Source: Agrypnia vestita (lineage: Eukaryota; Arthropoda; Insecta; Trichoptera; Phryganeidae). Taken from it: DNA of 64,000 nucleotides. Positions 42,435 through 52,270 of this stretch are shown in pieces (the first letter of the stretch is position 1; every line of letters begins with the position of its first letter). A program made the translations under genes and the position numbers. The notes beneath the pieces were generated by a model that was not told the DNA's origin, did not search any database, and saw only the letters and a list, made by a program, of their open reading frames with translations. The DNA lies in the NCBI GenBank assembly GCA_016648135.1, contig JADDOH010023014.1, forward strand, positions 166,709-230,708, given 5' to 3'.

Positions 42435-43185
42435 AGCCATGTATTCACTAGGGGACAAATTGTCCCTCAACAGCACGCGCGGCATAGAGTCTACGTGACG
42501 TTGCAACGTCGTGCACTGTTCCGCGACCTCGCGCACAACATAGCGCGGCATTTCTACGTGCCGTGGCAACGTTGCCATGCGCACGGTACCCGAGCGTACT
42601 CACTGCAACATTCCGCGGAGCGTCAGTACCACGTGGTATGTTTACAAGTGAATACGCATGCGCTGTATCTGTCAAGATGACAATGCGGGGAAACGAAATC
42701 GTTCTCGAACTCATCGAGCTGTATCGATCGAAGATCGCATAGAATGTCCGTCCTTCTTTCTCTTTGCAGTAAATAATTTCGCATTCTCCTCTTTACTTTT
42801 CGATAAACTCATTAACATAAACAGATACGCGGCTGTCATCATAACCTCCTAAGGCGATATATTTCCGCGACGTCTGGAAAACATAATTATTTGCAAAAAG
42901 GACCTTGTTTTTAATAATATTCAATTTACTACAGTAAAACCTCGTTAATTTGAAATTGCGACCCAAAAAAACATTTCAAATTGCGCGGAACCCCGTTTTC
43001 GCCAAATGAGATACCGCAGCTGTCATCCATAACCTCATCGGATGACATTTCCGCGACAAGATATGCGAGTCCCGGTGTGTACACGTCAAATGACCGCGTC
43101 ATTGTCCCCGAAACATGAGCGTAGATGTTGATGCGACATATCGAGCGGAATGTTTCGCGATTTGTCCCCTAGTGAATACATGGCT
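42435..43185 (+). mobile_element. Harbinger-like non-autonomous element, copy 1
   Basis: 751 bp, ends AGCCATGTATTCACTAGGGG and its complement, TTA at 42432-42434 and 43186-43188. The host element reads CTGAC-TTA-TTTTTTAC here, and the uninterrupted family A copy at 34760-34780 has that exact sequence once, so the TTA duplication is certain. CG-rich interior (CGCGCGGCATAGAGTCTACG). Homologous to 58973-59726. Confidence 0.9.
42677..42742 (+). pseudogene. Start of a Myb/SANT (MADF)-like frame
   Basis: Encodes MTMRGNEIVLELIELYRSKI and stops after 21 residues. (W)GNE-VLELIELYRS matches the first helix of MADF/Myb-SANT-like proteins that accompany Harbinger transposases (W-NE-VL-LIELY---P-LWD). 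The stop falls where P-LWDP would follow. In the copy at 59.2 kb the sequence is MTVWGNEIVLELIELYRS, with the tryptophan retained. Confidence 0.6.
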
Positions 43186-43549
43186 TTATTTTTTACAAAA
43201 CGTTGAACTATCATTACAGTAACTTATCGATTACGAAAAAATCATTCGTTCCAATACAAGTTAAATAAAATGATAAACACCCTGCAGACATTCCAATTGG
43301 AATTGGAAGGTGTATATCATTTTATTTGACTTTATTAAAGGGAATGTGTTTTTAATATTCAACAAAAGTTACTGTAATGATAGTCCAATGTTTTACAAAA
43401 AAATAAGTCAGAAATATTGATGAAAAAAATGCAAATTTAGAAGTCGCGTGTCTCCATAATAAAGCAGGAATAAACCCTGCGATGGTTATTAATGTTTTCA
43501 AAATAACCCTGTATATATCAATTAGACGTGAATAAATAGTAAGTAAATC

Positions 43550-43740
43550 GCACAGGGTTGTAGTCGGGAAGTTTCCCAGAGTCTGGCTGGGTCGGCAGCT
43601 GAATGGGAGCGCGCTTCCGTGCCGACCTAAAGGTCAAGGGTTAGATGGCCGCATATGGCGACCAGTTAGTCCTATATCCGTAGCCGAGGCCGCTCGCATC
43701 TCGTTACGGTTATATGGAAATACTTTAAAAATTCCATTGT
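43550..43740 (+). mobile_element. tRNA-derived SINE, diverged S1-like copy
   Basis: tRNA-like head with GGGTCGGCAGCTGAATGGGA and AAAGGTCAAGGGTTAGAT, then CAGTTAGTCCTATATCCGTA. The shared GTTAGTCCTAT links it to S1. Boundaries uncertain. Confidence 0.5.
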
Positions 43741-43792
43741 GCGATTTATCAAAAACAAGGCGAACCGAATATCGCTTCCAAACAAATTTATT

Positions 43793-43850
43793 AAATTAAC
43801 GAAAAAATATTTTAGCTGCTACCCGAACGAACGGAATGGCGCGTTATTAT
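43793..43850 (-). repeat. Fragment of the tRNA-like element (family T)
   Basis: AACGAAAAAATATTTTAGCT-GCTACC and GGAATGGCGCGTTAT match the minus strand of 45775-45895 with an internal deletion. Confidence 0.55.
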
Positions 43851-44179
43851 AAGCATTCTTAGATCCTTTTGCTTTCATGAAAAATTAGAGACTTGAAGAA
43901 GTATTAATATTAAAGGAAACACATTATTTTTGTGAAGTTGCAATTTTAGAACAAAGTTCTGTGAATTATTAAACAATTTTTATTAATCAATTAGAAAAGA
44001 CATGCAGAAAAAATCAAATTAACGAAAAAATATTTTAATTTCACCGGAACTCGAACCACGGACCTCAAACTCTATCCTGGAATGGCGCGTTATCCAATTT
44101 CGCCATGACAGTCTGGTAAGTTAACGAAAATTTTTCGACCTTATATGTAGTCTCTTTTTAATTGATCAACATTTTTTTA

Positions 44180-44920
44180 TAAAAATATGGATTGCTTTAA
44201 AAATGGAAAAAAAATGTTGATCAATTAAAAAGAGACTACATATTATAAGGTCGAAAAAAAATGGATTGCTTTAAAAATGGAAAAAAAATGTTGATCAATT
44301 AAAAAGAGACTACATATTATAAGGTCGAAAAAAAATGGATTGCTTTAAAAATGGAAAAAAAATGTTGATCAATTAAAAAGAGACTACATATTATAAGGTC
44401 GAAAAAAAATGGATTGCTTTAAAAATGGAAAAAAAATGTTGATCAATTAAAAAGAGACTACATATTATAAGGTCGAAAAAAAATGGATTGCTTTAAAAAT
44501 GGAAAAAAAATGTTGATCAATTAAAAAGAGACTACATATTATAAGGTCGAAAAAAAATGGATTGCTTTAAAAATAGAAAAAAAATGTTGATCAATTAAAA
44601 AGAGACTACATATTGTAAGGTCGAAAAAAATGGATTGCTTTAAAAATGGAAAAAAAATGTTGATCAATTAAAAAGAGACTACATATTATAAGGTCGAAAA
44701 AAAATGGATTGCTTTAAAAATGGAAAAAAAATGTTGATCAATTAAAAAGAGACTACATATTATAAGGTCGAAAAAAATGGATTGCTTTAAAAATGGAAAA
44801 AAAATGTTGATCAATTAAAAAGAGACTACATATTATAAGGTCGAAAAAAATTGGATTGCTTTAAAAATGGAATAAAAATGTTGATCAATTAAAAATTAAT
44901 AATTAATAATTATAAGGTCG
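44180..44920 (+). repeat. 74-bp satellite, about 10 copies
   Basis: Unit: ATGGATTGCTTTAAAAATGG, A8, TGTTGATCAATTAAAAAGAG, ACTACATATTATAAGGTCG, A7. Spacing is exactly 74 between most units. Units are almost identical except at the last copy, so expansion or homogenisation is recent. Confidence 0.9.
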
Positions 44921-44934
44921 AAAAATTTTCGTAA

Positions 44935-45020
44935 ACTTACCAGACTGTCATGGCGAAATTGGATAACGCGCCATTCCCGGATAGAATTGGAGGTCCGTGG
45001 TTCAAGTCCCGGTGACAGTT
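44935..45020 (+). other. tRNA-like sequence in right arm
   Basis: ACTGTCATGGCGAAATTGG through GGTTCAAGTCCCGGTGACAG. D stem GGCG/CGCC pairs, the acceptor ends CTGTC/GACAG pair, and the B-box is intact. The anticodon arm (CCATTCCCGGATAGAATTGG) is irregular, so not a functional tRNA gene; it is probably a SINE head. Confidence 0.6.
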
Positions 45021-45114
45021 AAAATATTTTTTCATTAATTTGATTTTTTCTGTATGTCTTTTCTAATAGATTAATAAAAATTGTTATTAGTATTAATGCT
45101 TGAGAGACACTGTA

Positions 45115-45411
45115 TGGGCCAATAAACATATGCTAGTGGAAAGCAAAGTTAGAATACATAAAACATGCACAAGACCTATCATGACACACGGTATAAGAGC
45201 GGACACGGTGAGAACCTCAGAACTACCGAGATGAAGACCCTAAGATCCATCGCGGGCAAGACCCTCAGGACAGAGAACCCAATGCGGAAATCCGCAGAAC
45301 CTGGGACATACAAGACACTGTAAGATGGAGCAGGCAGAGAAGGCGTTTCTGGAGGGACCATGTCGACAGAATGGAGCGGACGAGACTTCCCAGAGCCGTG
45401 ATGCGCGGGAT
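45115..45411 (+). pseudogene. Non-LTR RT tail, RERRRFWRDHVDRM family
   Basis: RPIMTHGIRADTVRTSELPR, a frame change, MKTLRSIAGKTLRTENPM, another change, then RWSRQRRRFWRDHVDRMERT-RLPRAVM. T-P--TYG-E-R, MK-LR-IAGKT--DR-RN--IR and W---R---FWR-H--RM is the standard order of an insect RT C-terminus. Two frameshifts. It abuts the half foldback element at 45412. A relative is at 47630-47880 on the other strand. Confidence 0.75.
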
Positions 45412-45590
45412 GATAGTCCAACGTTTTACAAAAAATAAGTCAGAAATATTGAAAAAAAATGCAAAATTTCATGTCGCATATCTCCATAACTATATTGATA
45501 TTAGGTCATGATAACTTGAACATTTTCAACTCAGAATCAAGGAATGAATTTTGTCCTGCGAGGTTATTAATGTTTCCAAATAACCCTGTA
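45412..45590. mobile_element. Foldback family A, right half
   Basis: GATGATAGTCCAACGTTTTA through CCAAATAACCCTGTA. The left arm is absent, replaced by LINE sequence. Confidence 0.8.
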
Positions 45591-45689
45591 TATGTGTTAT
45601 ATCAAATTTCCAAAAATTAAAATGAAAAACATCATTTCTGGTGTTCTCTAGCGGTAACTGCTCAAAGGTATTTATGACCATTGCATTAT

Positions 45690-45895
45690 AAAAAGCGGAT
45701 TGCTTTAAAAATGGAATAAAAATATTCATCAATTAAAAAGAGACTACATCTAAGGTCGACAATTTTTCATAAACTTACCGAACTGCCGTGGCGAAATTGG
45801 ATAACGCGCCATCCCCGGATAGAATGGAGGTCCGTTGGTTCGAATCCCGGTAGCAGTTAAAATATTTTTTCGTTAATTAGATTTTTCTGATTAAT
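45690..45895 (+). mobile_element. tRNA-like element (family T), single copy
   Basis: One 74-bp-like unit (GCGGATTGCTTTAAAAATGG ... AGAGACTACATCTAAGGTCG) followed by a tRNA-like domain CTGCCGTGGCGAAATTGGAT ... TGGTTCGAATCCCGGTAGCA-G and TTAAAATATTTTTTCGTTAA. It shows the unexpanded structure. Confidence 0.7.
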
Positions 45896-46343
45896 GTAAA
45901 TTTGCTAAATAAATATATGCTTTATATTACGTGAGTTTCGATTACATGACAACGGTTTGATAATTTTTCAGGTAATCTAGAGCCAAGTAAGTGTTCATAT
46001 CAAGAAACGTTGTTTTACAAATAAATGAATTCAAAATGAAATAACAGGCCATGTAAAGAGATGTACTTCGGTAGAGCATTACAGGTTTAAGAACGTGAGA
46101 CGCATTCTTAATTGGGAATCCAACTCATTCATGGCATTCTTTCCACTGCACCACCGGTGACGTCACATCCCTACAGGTGAACCGGTGATACGATCACAAT
46201 GGGAACTGTTCTGCTAAGTCATTACGTAATATCCAACTAAACAGAACGGGGCACATACGATTTGTGAACATATTTTTACTGTATCGAAATGTTCAATAGA
46301 ATGTTCCGGGAAGTTCTCAACTGGTGTGGAAGGGACCGGATAG

Positions 46344-47037
46344 TAGTGATGGGTCCGCTCTGTACTCACTACTACAATGTAGTACTACACTACATTGAAG
46401 TGCACACTTCGCACGTTTTGATGTGTAGTGCACACTACAAACTACAAACACCAAAGTTATTGAAAGTATAAACTTCAAATAGTACACTTCATTTTAAAGT
46501 GAACACTACAAAGTACATACACTTCAAAGTTATCGAAAGTATGAGTAACATACTTTAAATAGTGCATTTTTTACGTGAAATTTTTGGAAAGTTGATGTAG
46601 ATATATGAAGAAATTTCTGGAATCTGTAACAACCCCCCCCCCCCCCTATGGTTCGAAAAATTTTGGGAGCTATGAAGATATTTTTGGGAAGTTGATGTAG
46701 GTAATAAATATTTTTGTCGTTGACATTTTTTTTTTTTTAGCTCGCCAAATTTTTATTTGGGAAAAAAACTTCACTTCATTTAAAAATTTACTTCACTATT
46801 ACTTTATTTCATTACTTCACTTCATTAATATTACAATTACTTCACATCATTTACTTCACTTCAATTACTTCTCTTCACTTACTTCACTTCATTTACTTCA
46901 CTTCATTTCGTAGTACTACAATTACTTCACTTCAAGTAGTTCTTACTACAATTGTAGTGTACACTTTGTAGTCTTCAAACTGGTGAACGTGTGTGTGTTG
47001 TAGTTTTCATTTTGAAATGTAGTTTCTCCCTTCGCTA
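46344..47037. mobile_element. hAT-like element built of ACTAC/ACTTCA repeats
   Basis: Ends TAGTGATGGG and the complement of TAGCGAAGGG. Flanking octamers CCGGATAG and CCGGATCG agree at 7 of 8 positions. The interior is dense in short ACTACA, CACTTCAAAG and TTACTTCACTTCA units in both orientations, as in subterminal repeats, plus a C15 run at about 46633. No transposase. Confidence 0.65.
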
Positions 47038-47054
47038 CCGGATCGGCTCCGATT

Positions 47055-47370
47055 GTTCTAGACTAACTAACTAACTAACCATCACGCCGTTTCCCCGCAG
47101 GGGTAGGTAGAGAGGATTGAACGCCACCCTTCTATCCTGGAACACCACTTTTGCTTCGGCCACATTCATACATCTTCTCATACAAGTTCTACGGTTGTTG
47201 CGGCTTTTAACAAGGCCGTCCTCAAACACTTGTTGTACCTGATCATGCCAGGTCTTTCGCGGACGCCCTCTATTTCTGTTGCCTTCAACACTCGCCTCAT
47301 ATATTTTCTTAACCATCCTTTCCACATGACCAAACCATCTCAGCACCCCTCTCTTTATTCTATCTACCAC
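47055..47370 (-). pseudogene. Non-LTR RT tail, GHVERM/GRPRKTWHDQ family
   Basis: Minus strand: VDRIKRGVLRWFGHVERMVK, KIYEASVEGNRNRGRPRKTW, HDQVQQVFEDGLVKSRNNRR and CMRRCMNVAEAKVVFQDRR. The tail ends in GGTTAGTTAGTTAGTTAG on the minus strand (47070-47086), a (GTTA)n 3' tail also seen at 55613-55634. About 300 bp retained, no stop in the coding part. Confidence 0.85.
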
Positions 47371-47577
47371 ACTACAGCCGGCATTGCAAAGAAGGCACCG
47401 AAATGCGGGTGTTGGGCTTTCGCAGGTTTTTAGCCCTAGGAATTGCGTTTTTATGTTATGACAAGCTGTTATAACGATACTTTAAAATGTAGGTTCATAA
47501 AAAAGTATTTATTTAAAAGAAAGGAAAAAATATATAAAACAAGTTACGGCCGTCACAGGAAATTACGGTTAAACAGA

Positions 47578-47880
47578 TATTATTATTATTATTGGAATGT
47601 CTTCTTCTTCTTCTTTTTCTTCTTTTGTTAGATCCTTGATCTGTGTTGACGGGTCAGTCCTGGTCTTGTGACGAGGACGTCCAGCTCTCTCTCCATCTCT
47701 CTGGTGGTCTCCCTGGCGGGCGGCGCTCCTCTGGGATCCCGCGCATCACGGCTCTGGGAAGTCTCGTCTGCTCCATTCCCTCGACATGGTCCCTCCAGAA
47801 GCCCTCTCTGCCTGCTCCTCCTTACAATGTCTCGTGTTGGAATGTGCGTAAAATAAAGTCTTGCGCCAAATTGATGCATA
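47578..47880 (-). pseudogene. Non-LTR RT tail with (GAA)n end
   Basis: Minus strand, after a frame change: an FWRDHV-like GLLEGPCRGN region, then RLPRAVMRGIPEERRPPGRP, PERWRESW-TS. It ends in a long (AAG)n/(GAA)n tail with (ATA)n at 47578-47630. Related to 45115-45411. Confidence 0.7.
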
Positions 47881-48184
47881 GATTAACAAGGTCTTTGGCG
47901 GGATAGGTTGTATCGGTGAAGATTCTCACCCGTCCGGAAGAATCCTCTCGTGTCAGCGTGTAGCGTGTGTTCGGCGAGTGTCGCGTGGGTGGTGTGAATG
48001 AATGGGCACAGCAGAGCCAGTAAGGGGCATTTCAATACAGGGCGCAAATGATACTCACTGTTGAATGTTGCGTTTTATAGTAAAAATTTACATGTCATGT
48101 TACGTACTTGCGTGTTGAATACGTATAGAAATATGATCGCTCACGTTCAATAATAAGCGTATGAATTCAATAACAACGTTCAAT

Positions 48185-49035
48185 AACTTCTTTAATTCCC
48201 CACTGTAAAGGCTTCCTAGACTAGCAAACAGATACGAGCAACTTGACGTCTTTACCAATAACTATAATATTCAAACATATATTAAAAGGTGTGTTGAAAG
48301 ATTACTAGTATTTTTCAAATTGGACATAAATTTTTATTTTATTTTTTTATTAAATTTATTTGGTAAATGTACAAATTTAAGAGTGTATTCAATATAATAT
48401 AATTAATACACATTTATATTACACGCTTACCCACTTTTAAATGAGAATTTATTCTCGTGTTTAAAAGTGGGGGCATTGTCATGTATGTATATATCTATTA
48501 TTAATGAAATCTTTAGTGTAAGACATTAGATTGAATAAGTAAGATATAGACAAAGAAACATTAGAGTAAGTTATAACAATTAAGACATTAAATTAAATAA
48601 GTAAGATATAAACAATACAAGAATACAAAAATGTAAGACATTAGATTAAGTAAATAATATACACACAAGGAAACATTAAATTAAGTAATAAAAATTAATA
48701 ATTAAGAAGGTATTGTAATAAAATTTAAAAGTATATATAGATTGTTTTTGATAAGATTTTTTCATTGCGTTATTGTGATGGTTTTTTGTAGAAGATTTTT
48801 CAATTTAGTCTTGAATTTTCTATAATTTTTTCCGTCTTCATTTCATTGGGAAGAGCATTAAAGAATGATACTCCTTGATAGGAGAAATGGTGTTGGGCTG
48901 TGCTAGTATTAAATTTAGGTATCAAAATAGTTGATTTGTATTTTTTGTAATTTTTTTATTATATTATGACTTTCAAAGCTTGTGTTAAATCTGTTTGTGA
49001 AAGCCCTGTAGGGCGTAAAAAAAAAAAAAAAATGA
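48185..49035 (+). mobile_element. LINE 3' end, copy 2, split by a reverse LINE
   Basis: 48185-48330 and 48925-49035 together match 24336-24815 (CACTGTAAAGGCTTCCTAGA, ATTACTAGTATTTTTC, then TTATATTATGACTTTCAAAG and GAAAGCCCTGTAGGGCG, A15). A minus-strand LINE tail occupies the interval. Confidence 0.7.
48331..48925 (-). pseudogene. LINE tail inserted antisense
   Basis: Minus strand: TAQHHFSYQGVSFFNALPNE, then FKTKLKNLLQKTITITQ and a stop (about 48774). The Y-G---FN-LP-EIK and FK-KLK blocks are a LINE RT C-terminus. A 430-bp AT-rich 3' UTR with repeated TAAGACATTAGATTAAGTAA units leads to the 3' end near 48331. Confidence 0.7.
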
Positions 49036-49039
49036 AGAC

Positions 49040-49340
49040 GAACGCTAAGACGCATCATGGGTCACAGAGCCTACAGATATGATGTTCTTTTTGAAGATCC
49101 CAATACCCCTGCTTACGCAGGTACCGACGCTTCCTCGTCTGGCATTTTCCGAGTCATTTACTACGTGCTGACATTCTCCACGGCAGCTTTGCAGATCTGA
49201 ACAGGCTCGGATGTGGCAGCTAGTTCTTGACTTACGCTCGGCTGGTAATCATAATGATCAGCTGCGGTTGGCAGCCCTCATCAAGAAGACAGGAGCGGAC
49301 TGCCGAACAAAACGGATCCACGAAATTCGCCCAAAACTCT
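49040..49340 (+). other. Unrecognised stretch with coding-like frames
   Basis: GC content rises and two frames look protein-like: RRIMGHRAYRYDVLFEDPN (49050 onward, to a stop at about 49200), and in a second frame SEQARMWQLVLDLRSAGNHN and KKTGADCRTKRIHEIRPKLY. I cannot assign either. It lies just before a Helitron 5' end and could be a captured or decayed exon, or another LINE tail. Confidence 0.3.
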
Positions 49341-49365
49341 ATTGCATTTTACAGACAAAAAGGTG

Positions 49366-49548
49366 TCCATGCTAATATATAAAGAGGTGAAGTTTGTAGG
49401 TTTGGATGTAGGAGGTAATCTCCGAAACTACTCATCCGATTTCAAAAATTATTTCACCAATATTTAAAATGAACCTTCAGGGTGGATATGAGCTATATAT
49501 TATTCCGTTAAAGGGCTTTTCGTGGCGACCTATTTTACAACTAAAATC
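49366..49548 (+). mobile_element. Helitron-like 5' fragment
   Basis: TCCATGCTAATATATAAAGA, GGATGTAGGAGGTAATCTCC and GGCGACCTATTTTACAACTA as in 33413-33620. The 3' half is missing. Confidence 0.7.
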
Positions 49549-49874
49549 AACCAGTCTAGACCCACTCTATTTTTAAATCTCCCAGCTTAATCTGAGGCAA
49601 CCCGTTATACACTATAAGATGTAAAAAAATTAATTGTAAACAAACCTATGAGTGAAACACTGGAACATTAGCAGATTTTAATATAAGAACTATCACTCAC
49701 TGCCTTAAAATCGACAGCATGTTTATCTTTAAAGTAGTCAAGCTGTCATGGAATACATGTACAAACTCATTGTCCAGTTTATGTACAAGTGATGAGTGTG
49801 TGTGGTTGTCTGTTCGCGTATTATCATAATAAAATATATCCTTACGGCAGCCATACAAGATTCGGTGTACACAA

Positions 49875-50405
49875 GAGGTTGGCCTGCGCAGGCATAACTA
49901 TTCAGTTATACCGAAGCCTCATACAGCCCAACAACATTTCTGGAAACCTACCTGTACAGCTTTTAATTACACATGCTACGGTATACCTGCTTAGGTCTCT
50001 TGCACAGGCGAACCTCTCCGGTATACAGGAGAGGTTTGCCTGCGCAAGCATAACTGTTTAGGTATACCGAAGCCTCATCAATCCAACAACATTTCTGGAA
50101 ACCTACCTGTACAGCTTTTAATTACACATGCTACGGTATACCTGCATAGGTCTCTTGCACAGGCGAACCTCTCCGGTATACAGGAGAGGTTTGCCTGCGC
50201 AAGCATAACTATTCAGTTATACCGAAGCCTCATACAGCCCAACAACATTTCTGGAAACCTACCTGTACAGCTTTTAATTACACATGCTACGGTATACCTG
50301 CTTAGGTCTCTTGCACAGGCGAACCTCTCCGGTATACAGGAGAGGTTTGCCTGCGCAAGCATAACTGTTTAGGTATACCGAAGCCTCATACAGCCCAACA
50401 ACAGT
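49875..50405 (+). repeat. 155-bp tandem repeat, 3.4 copies, with internal palindrome
   Basis: Units start at about 49875, 50031, 50186 and 50342 (period 155-156). Each junction contains nested inverted repeats: TTGCACAGGCGAACCTCTCC with GGAGAGGTTTGCCTGCGCAA, bounded by CGGTATACCT and AGGTATACCG. A diverged half unit recurs at about 50790-50840. The next entry follows directly. Confidence 0.9.
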
Positions 50406-50409
50406 TCTG

Positions 50410-50775
50410 TTTACAGTTTTATGTACAAACTGTGTACATTGAAACTGCCCACTCTTCAGGAGCGACGAGCAAGAGGTGACCTCATCGAGGCATTCAAGAT
50501 TCTATCGGGCTACTACAATATGACAGATATGTTTGCATTTAACACTAATGTGGGCCTTCGAGGATATCATCTGAAGTTGAACAAGTCTCGGTTCTCGTGT
50601 AACCCAAGAAAGCATGCATTAAGCAATAGAGTGGTCAATATGTGGATGAGGATGTTGTGTCTGCAGCCAGTGTCAACCAATTTAAGAATAGGCTGGATAT
50701 TCAAATGAGAGACAGTGATATGGGCCTATCAGCTTAAGCTGCCTGCCCATTATCAATAATAATAATAATAATAAT
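50410..50775 (+). pseudogene. LINE (CR1/Rex1/L2-like) RT C-terminus
   Basis: LCTLKLPTLQERRARGDLIE, AFKILSGYYNMTD, VGLRGYHLKLNKSRF and HALSNRVVNMW. After a frame change come DEDVVSAASVNQFKNRLDI and a stop, then (AAT)n at 50756-50778. The RR-RGDLIE-FKIL-G, RGH--KL-K-R, R---FS-RVV--WN and V---S-N-FK-RLD series is a classic tail of this LINE group. One frameshift near 50645. Confidence 0.85.
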
Positions 50776-50939
50776 AAAGTTATTAGGCACACACGCTCCG
50801 GTATACCTACATAGGTCTCTTGCATGGGCGAACATCTGAGAGGAGAGTGTATGGTCGCCTTTAGAACGCTTTGACAATGGAATTCTAGAAAAGATTCAAG
50901 AGTTCAAGATTCAGATTCAGATCAGGACTGTCAATTTGA

Positions 50940-51320
50940 GAATTGATAATTTTGCCAATTTTCTAAGACGGGTAGCGGAAGTCACTCTGATGGACAGAGT
51001 GAGAAGTGCCGACATAAGGCACACTTCTACATAGAGAAAAATCACAAATTAGGTGACCTGGCATGTGCTAGGAATGCCAGAGGAACGAATACCAAGAATA
51101 ATCCTCTTCAACCGGTGGGCCGCCCCAGGTTAAGCTGGGAGAAGCAATAAAAATGTGTATGAAAACAGAATGAGTTTGCATTGCTTGACTCATGCGGAAG
51201 CAGCGCAAGACAGGTGAATATGGAAGCAACTTGTCGAGACTTTGTCTTAGTCTTTGTCGAGTCCCAACCCTACTAGGACAAGCGGATGAAGAAAATGATG
51301 ATGATGATGATAATTATGCT
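50940..51320 (+). pseudogene. Non-LTR RT tail, LRR-AEVTLMDRVRS family
   Basis: FLRRVAEVTLMDRVRSADIR, a gap with stops, then WHVLGMPEERIPRIILFNRW and a terminal (GAT)n at 51296-51314. LRR-AGVTL-DRVRS-DIR followed by (W-GH)V-RMPE-RIPR is an RT C-terminal signature. Several stops. Confidence 0.7.
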
Positions 51321-51448
51321 ATTCAATTAATTCAATTTCAATTTATTTTATTTTTGTATATAACATTTACATAACAAAAGTAAATTCAAGTCGTAAATGT
51401 TATAAATGAGGAGTTTATAAAATGTTTTAATTAATATACATATTCATA

Positions 51449-51880
51449 TCAAATGTGTTGGAGAATCCTGCTTCGGAAAACTCTCTCAGAGATATGGAAC
51501 AGATCAATGTCCAAAGCGATATTGTTCAGCATAGCTGTAGCTCTTCCAACAGGCATAACCTTCGGCAGGTTGGTCCTGCACACTGGAACATACAAACCAA
51601 TGCTCTGCATATTATCGATCATACCGCGCAACAATCGATAAAAATGTGTATTCAAATACACATTCCTTCTAGTCTCTAGACTATTGTAGCCAAGCATACC
51701 CTGGAGAAACTCGGTTGAGTAGAGCCAAGGATAATGCCCGTACTCTCTCATGTAGAGATATCTCAGAAACTTATTTTGGACTTTCTCCACCATAAGAGAG
51801 TACTTGCTCTCATGTGGCCCCCAGATCGTAGAGCCACTCTCGAGTCTACTTCGCACCAAGGAGTTGTAAAGAGTTCTCAG
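51449..51880 (-). pseudogene. Non-LTR (Jockey/CR1-like) RT C-terminal fragment
   Basis: Minus strand: MVRSRLESGSTIWGPHESKY, VEKVQNKFLRYLYMREYGHY, GMLGYNSLETRRNVYLNTHF and CRTNLPKVMPVGRATAMLNN. Closely related to 20742-21206, with small in-frame deletions before CRTNL. It keeps a single open frame of 136 codons but lacks everything upstream. Confidence 0.85.
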
Positions 51881-51929
51881 TACGCTATGATATGATAATT
51901 ATGCTATTCAATTAATGAAAGTGTCGGGC

Positions 51930-52270
51930 CGAGAGTGCTTCCTTGTGGCACGTCATATTTAACAGACATGCATGTGTGAAATGTCAGCCTCTCGCGGTGT
52001 GTCCTGGCCGGGCCCAGTGCCCCCCTGCGCTCGGGAGGCGACAGCGGCGACAGGCGAGCCCATCCGTGTCAAGGTTTACTTCGGGTACAGTGTTTGCCCA
52101 CTTGCCATGTACGGCCGGTCCTGCTTAGAGCACCAGCGCCTTGTTTAAACAACTGCCAACCCGGCGATTATTTTCGGATCCTCTCGACGGCTAGAACAGA
52201 ATATCGGCGGAGGTAAACAGCGAGGATCCAACCGGCCTCTTCAATGACACCCACTTCGACAAATAGTATA
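51930..52270. other. GC-rich unique island
   Basis: CCTGGCCGGGCCCAGTGCCC, CTCGGGAGGCGACAGCGGCG and CAACCCGGCGATTATTTTCG. No repeat partner; open frames are composition driven. Candidate host regulatory or exonic sequence. Confidence 0.35.

Larger units (their letters stand above)
41824..43513. mobile_element. Foldback family A copy with two nested TIR elements
   Basis: Outer ends TACAGGGTTATTTAGAAAAC and AAAATAACCCTGTA. Inserts at about 41938-42385 and 42435-43185 split the left arm. Removing both gives the ordinary family A arm order. Confidence 0.85.
43972..45086. mobile_element. Head-to-head tRNA-like elements enclosing a 74-bp satellite
   Basis: Arms of about 205 bp (43972-44178 and 44880-45086) are inverted copies of one element. 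Each contains a tRNA-like sequence: GGCGAAATTGGATAACGCGCC (D arm region), a B-box such as GGTTCAAGTCC, then TTAAAATATTTTTTC. Between them lie about ten tandem 74-bp units. A solitary copy of the same element with one 74-bp unit is at 45690-45895, so the array is an expansion of the element's own 5' flank. Confidence 0.8.

Noticed and set aside
44180..44920. CRISPR-like repeat array
   Set aside because: There are no variable spacers; the whole 74-bp unit is repeated, and the setting is an animal genome.
46630..46650. Poly-C run as a functional site
   Set aside because: Homopolymer runs of 12-15 G or C recur at 53.9, 55.0 and 60.7 kb and are best read as simple repeats or possible length errors.
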